Positions 60,650-64,000 of a stretch of DNA of 64,000 bases are shown piece by piece. The stretch lies in the NCBI RefSeq assembly GCF_003391095.1, contig NZ_CP031447.1:1922001-1986000 (forward strand), written 5' to 3'. The position numbers and the translations under genes were made by a program. The notes below the pieces were generated by a model, which saw nothing but the letters and a program-made list of their open reading frames with translations, did no database searches and had not been told where the DNA came from. Source of the DNA: Austwickia chelonae (GTDB lineage Bacteria; Actinomycetota; Actinomycetes; Actinomycetales; Dermatophilaceae). The number at the start of each line of letters is the position of its first letter. Position 1 is the stretch's first letter.

Positions 60650-62658
60650 TCCTTCACCTCCGGAGTCTCCTGGCGCATCGTGCGTGCGTGAGCTTCCAGT
60701 TCGGCGAGGCCTTCGATCTCGGCGAGCTCTTCCGGAGGTGGCATGCGGTCGAGGTCGTCGATCTCGTCATCGGGCTGTTCGGTCGTATTCTCTGGAGGCA
60801 TCGTTGGATCCGGGACGGCATCGGCCGGTTTCCCCTCTGTGGGAGAAGCCTCCGTTGTCGTCGGTTCGGGGGTTGCCCCTTCGGCACTCGCCTCCGGTGC
60901 CGCCACGGCGGTGGCGCCCAAGGCGCTGGCCGCTGGCGCGGTGGCGGCAGGGGTCTCCTCGGTGGAGCGGATGGGCTCACCGACCGGTTGGCCGTCTGCG
61001 ATCTTCTGTGGTTTGGGGTCGGTGAGGGGCAGCGGTGAGTAACCGATGGGACGTCCTGCGACACGAGGAAGGGTCAGCCGGAAACGGGATCCTTCACCGG
61101 GTTCGCCCCAGGCCTGCAACCATCCGTCGTGAAGTCGGGCGTCCTCCATGGCGATGGCCAGCCCGAGGCCGGTGCCTCCGGTGGTGCGTTTCCGTGAGGG
61201 GTCGGCGCGCCAGAACCGGGTGAAGACCAGATCTGCTTCTCCGGGACGCAGCCCGATGCCGAAGTCGCGTACGGCGATGGCGACGGCGCTGTCGTTCCCC
61301 GCGATCTCGACCCGCAGCGGACGTCCTTCTCCATGTTCGAGGGCGTTGGAGACGAGATTGCGGATGATGCGTTCGACCCGGCGGGGGTCCATCTCAGCGC
61401 GCAGTGGTTCGTCGGCACCGACCAGGAGGACGCTGCTTCCTTTATGTTTGGCCAGTTCTGCGGTGCCGGCGAGCACCCGGTGCACGACATCCCGGATATC
61501 GGCGTTGTCTCGGTCGAGGTTCGCCGCACCGGCGTCGAAGCGGCTGATCTCCAGGAGGTCGGCCAGCAGGTCGCCGAAGCGTTCGACTTCTGCGTAGAGG
61601 ATCTCCGTGGATCGGGAGGAAACCGGAGGGAAAGCTTCCCGATCGTCGTGGATGACCTCGGCAGCCATCCGGATCGTGGTCAGCGGAGTACGGAGTTCGT
61701 GGGAAACGTCCGAGACGAAGCGTTGCTGAACCGCGGAGAGATCTTCGAGCCTGGAGATCTGCGCCTGCAAGGTGTCGGCCATGTCGTTGAAGGCTGCAGC
61801 GAGCTTGGCCAGGTCGTCCTCTCCCTTGATGTCCAAGCGTTCGTTCAATCTCCCGTTGGCGAGTCGACCGGCCACCACCGCCGCTTCCCTGACCGGGTCG
61901 ACGACCAGCCTGGTGACCACGTGCGAGATCAGTCCGACCAGTACGGCGAAGATGACGACGCCGAGGAGGAATGTGCGTTCCACCATGTTCAGGATCTGTT
62001 CCTGACGGTCCATGGGGTACACGTAGTACAGCTCGTAGTCCCCGGCTTCGGGGATACGCACGATCGCCCCGATGAGGACCGCGGAGACCTGGTCCTCGCC
62101 CCGGGGGATGCTGATGATCTTGACCTGCTGACGGGAGGGGTCCTTCGAGATCGCTTCCCGGATGTCGTCAGGGACGACCTTGGGGTCGATCCCTGTCTCG
62201 AGCGTAGGCAGGTTCATGTCGCGGGAGGAATTGCTCCTGGCCTTCGTGAGGATCAAGTCGCGAGTGCTCTCCCCCCGCTGTGATTCCTGCTGTCGGATCA
62301 GGTCGTACGCCGTTTGACGCAGACTTTCGCTGTCCAGTTTGTCGGTGTTCGCCAGTTTTGCCTGGATCTCTCGGGTTCCGGCAGCCGCTTCCTCTCGAGT
62401 GCTGACGATGCGGTCTTGGACGAGGCCGTCCGCGATCCGCTGGTAGAGGTAGGTCTGCAGCAGGCCCATGACCACCAGGCAGAGCACCACGGTGGCGGTC
62501 ACCACTCGGAACTGCAGGCTGGAACGCCATTGATGAGCCACCCAGGAGGAGCAGCCCCGCGCACCTGCGGTGGTCAGGTGCACAGCTCTGCGGGCGGCAC
62601 CGGCCACCCAGGTCGTCCGCGAGGGGGTCGTGACCGACGGTGGAGTGTCCGACATCAC
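60646..62658 (-). CDS. mtrB: Two-component sensor histidine kinase MtrB
   Basis: This 670-residue kinase has a first membrane helix (VTATVVLCLVVMGLLQTYLY), an extracytoplasmic sensor of about 160 residues, a second helix (TFLLGVVIFAVLVGLISHVV) and a HAMP domain. Then come the phosphoacceptor box FVSDVSHELRTPLTTIRMAAEVI and ATPase boxes (IIRNLVSNALEHGE; VRDFGIGLRPGEADLVFTRFWRADPSR; GTGLGLAIA). About 140 Pro/Thr/Glu/Ala-rich residues follow the kinase domain, as long tails do in some relatives. MtrB responds to cell-wall and osmotic state. GTG at 62658 or ATG at 62655 is the start, 2 bp past mtrA. Confidence 0.96.
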   Translation of the reverse strand: MMSDTPPSVTTPSRTTWVAGAARRAVHLTTAGARGCSSWVAHQWRSSLQFRVVTATVVLCLVVMGLLQTYLYQRIADGLVQDRIVSTREEAAAGTREIQAKLANTDKLDSESLRQTAYDLIRQQESQRGESTRDLILTKARSNSSRDMNLPTLETGIDPKVVPDDIREAISKDPSRQQVKIISIPRGEDQVSAVLIGAIVRIPEAGDYELYYVYPMDRQEQILNMVERTFLLGVVIFAVLVGLISHVVTRLVVDPVREAAVVAGRLANGRLNERLDIKGEDDLAKLAAAFNDMADTLQAQISRLEDLSAVQQRFVSDVSHELRTPLTTIRMAAEVIHDDREAFPPVSSRSTEILYAEVERFGDLLADLLEISRFDAGAANLDRDNADIRDVVHRVLAGTAELAKHKGSSVLLVGADEPLRAEMDPRRVERIIRNLVSNALEHGEGRPLRVEIAGNDSAVAIAVRDFGIGLRPGEADLVFTRFWRADPSRKRTTGGTGLGLAIAMEDARLHDGWLQAWGEPGEGSRFRLTLPRVAGRPIGYSPLPLTDPKPQKIADGQPVGEPIRSTEETPAATAPAASALGATAVAAPEASAEGATPEPTTTEASPTEGKPADAVPDPTMPPENTTEQPDDEIDDLDRMPPPEELAEIEGLAELEAHARTMRQETPEVKE

Positions 62659-62660
62659 GA

Positions 62661-63338
62661 TCAGCTAGGGCCCGCCTTGTAACCGACACCGCGCACCGTG
62701 ACCACGATCTCGGGGTGCTCGGGGTCCTTCTCGATTTTGCTGCGCAGACGCTGTACGTGCACGTTGACCAGCCGGGTGTCACCGGCGTGCCGGTATCCCC
62801 AGACCTGTTCCAGAAGCACCTCACGGGTGAACACCTGCCAGGGTTTGCGGGCCAGTGCCACCAGAAGCTCGAATTCCAGAGGAGTCAGCGGGACGATCTC
62901 CTCGCCCCGTTTGACACTGTGGCCGGCGACATCGATGACCAGGTCTCCGATGGTGAGACGCTCGGGTTCGGGGTCTTCACCGCGGCGCAGCCGGGCACGC
63001 ACCCGAGCGATGAGTTCCTGAGGTTTGAAGGGTTTGAGGACGTAGTCGTCGGCGCCGGACTCCAGCCCGACGACCACATCGATGGTGTCGGTCCGGGCCG
63101 AGAGCATGACGATCGGAACGCCATTGTCGGCACGGATCCGTCGGCACACTTCGATGCCGTCCATGCCCGGCAGCATGACGTCGAGCAGCACCAGGTCGGG
63201 TTTGAGTTCTCGTGCGGCGTCCAGGCCGGACGGACCGTCTGCGCGGTGGACGACCTCCAGGCCCTCCGCTCGCAGAATGATCCCGAGCATCTCTGCCAGT
63301 GCCAGGTCGTCGTCGACGACGAGCACGCGTGCTTTCAT
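62661..63338 (-). CDS. mtrA: Response regulator MtrA (OmpR type)
   Basis: This 225-residue regulator has the receiver domain (RVLVVDDDLALAEMLGIILRAEGLEVVHRADG; phosphoacceptor Asp53 in DLVLLDVMLPGMDG; Lys in DDYVLKPFKPQELIARVRARL) and the winged-helix DNA-binding domain (VPLTPLEFELLVALARKPWQVFTREVLLEQVWGYRHAGDTRLVNVHVQRLRSKIEKDPEHPEIVVTVRGVGYK). It controls cell-wall and replication-linked genes in actinobacteria. GAAGGGA lies 7 nt before the ATG. The order mtrA-mtrB-lpqB is intact. Confidence 0.97.
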   Translation of the reverse strand: MKARVLVVDDDLALAEMLGIILRAEGLEVVHRADGPSGLDAARELKPDLVLLDVMLPGMDGIEVCRRIRADNGVPIVMLSARTDTIDVVVGLESGADDYVLKPFKPQELIARVRARLRRGEDPEPERLTIGDLVIDVAGHSVKRGEEIVPLTPLEFELLVALARKPWQVFTREVLLEQVWGYRHAGDTRLVNVHVQRLRSKIEKDPEHPEIVVTVRGVGYKAGPS

Positions 63339-63509
63339 GCCTGTTCCCTTCTCCCCTGCGGTCCCGGGTCGAATAGTACCTGCTCACAAGCACTCTGATC
63401 GGATATGCCGAGGTCAGCAGCAAAATACGGGTCGACTTCCGAGGCTCCTGACCGATGAAGCCTCGACCTCCTGTGGTCGTCTCGCCCGAATTCGACGGGT
63501 GTGCTTCGT

Positions 63510-64000
63510 TCAGTAGCGGTAGTGCTCGGGCTTGTACGGTCCGTCGACCGGCACACCCAAGTAGTCCGCTTGGCCGGCGGTGAGGAGGGTCAAGTGCGCC
63601 CCCAGCGCATCGAGGTGGAGCCGGGCGACCTTCTCGTCGAGGCTCTTGGGCAGGGCGTGCACACCCAGTGGATATTCCTGCAGTCGGCCGAACAGCTCGA
63701 TCTGCGCAATGGTCTGGTTGGCGAAGCTGTTGCTCATGACGAAGCTGGGGTGGCCGGTGGCATTGCCGAGGTTGAGCAGTCGCCCTTCGGAGAGGACCAC
63801 GATGGACCGGTGTGGTCCGTGTTCATCGGCCTCGAAAACCCATTCGTGGACCTGGGGTTTGATCTCGACCTTGGACACCCCGGGAATGGCTGCCAGACCA
63901 GCCATGTCGATCTCATGATCGAAGTGGCCGATGTTACCCACGACGGCTTTGTTCTTCATCCTGAGCAGATGTTCGGTACGGATGACGTCTCGGCAGCCGG
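63510..64000 (-). CDS. ahcY: Adenosylhomocysteinase (C-terminal part, cut by window edge)
   Basis: The minus-strand frame enters from the right edge with [31 protein letters not shown]. It continues through [53 protein letters not shown] to the conserved C-terminus [18 protein letters not shown], which is the NAD-domain end of S-adenosylhomocysteine hydrolase. The N-terminal two thirds is outside the window. It hydrolyses adenosylhomocysteine to adenosine and homocysteine. It lies upstream of mtrA, as in M. tuberculosis (sahH-tmk-mtrA), but tmk is not between them here. Confidence 0.96.
   Translation of the reverse strand, partial: GCRDVIRTEHLLRMKNKAVVGNIGHFDHEIDMAGLAAIPGVSKVEIKPQVHEWVFEADEHGPHRSIVVLSEGRLLNLGNATGHPSFVMSNSFANQTIAQIELFGRLQEYPLGVHALPKSLDEKVARLHLDALGAHLTLLTAGQADYLGVPVDGPYKPEHYRY

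Overview
The window is a chromosomal segment of a high-GC actinomycete, most likely of the order Micrococcales (Intrasporangiaceae/Dermatophilaceae-like). The evidence is the mtrA-mtrB-lpqB cassette, a WhiB1-type regulator beside a PdtaS-type kinase, a DUF3039 protein, Rv3235-family and LysM genes beside secA, and a tmRNA whose tag ends in TDFALAA. The order whiB1/pdtaS ... WS-DGAT ... Rv3235 ... secA-hpf-comF-lpqB-mtrB-mtrA-sahH resembles the Mycobacterium tuberculosis Rv3219-Rv3248 region. I cannot name the species. No tRNA, rRNA, CRISPR array, transposase or integrase gene is visible.

Left part (1-9.3 kb): DUF3039, YqgE/AlgH and a DEAD-box RNA helicase with a tandemly duplicated Arg/Asp/Gly-rich tail; a VanZ-like protein and a thioredoxin; then the trans-translation and cell-division block ssrA, PNPOx-like protein, smpB, M23 peptidase, ftsX and ftsE. 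The usual actinobacterial order prfB-ftsE-ftsX-smpB is interrupted here. About 9.8 kb of metabolic genes lies between ftsE and prfB: a Propionibacterium-like methylmalonyl-CoA carboxyltransferase operon (5S, 12S, a 94-residue accessory protein and the 1.3S biotin subunit), a CPBP protease, and a galactonate dehydratase with a three-gene sugar ABC transporter. A cardiolipin synthase follows prfB.

Middle part (21.5-31.4 kb): a Tad pilus/secretion gene set (tadA, tadB, tadC, a 95-residue pilin-like protein, two TadE-like proteins and a TadG-like protein). Upstream of it is a mosaic stretch with a 37-bp direct repeat, a tadB-like fragment, a pentapeptide-repeat protein and a frameshifted gene remnant, ending at a CHAP lipoprotein. 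Next are an unknown protein and a nitronate monooxygenase whose 3' ends overlap by 147 bp, then an array of five 15-bp units.

Right part (31.6-64 kb): a lone FHA-FtsK/EccC-like ATPase of about 1475 residues; whiB1 and pdtaS; the large NAD-glutamate dehydrogenase; two small unknown helical proteins; DUF2505; a wax-ester synthase/DGAT reading in frame into a DUF6912 domain; cpaE and cpaB homologues, which are the missing Tad parts about 20 kb from tadABC; a BldC-like HTH protein; LysM and Rv3235-family proteins; secA; a GNAT protein; a YcaQ-type glycosylase; a NarL-type regulator; hpf; comF; lpqB; mtrB; mtrA; and the C-terminal part of sahH at the right edge.

The main points for a second look are the transcarboxylase/galactonate block inside a conserved division cluster, the lone FHA-EccC protein beside a 15-bp repeat array, the WS/DGAT-DUF6912 in-frame arrangement, the mosaic around the pentapeptide gene, and a low-GC, rare-codon patch inside secA. 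All readings come from the sequence by eye; no database search was possible.
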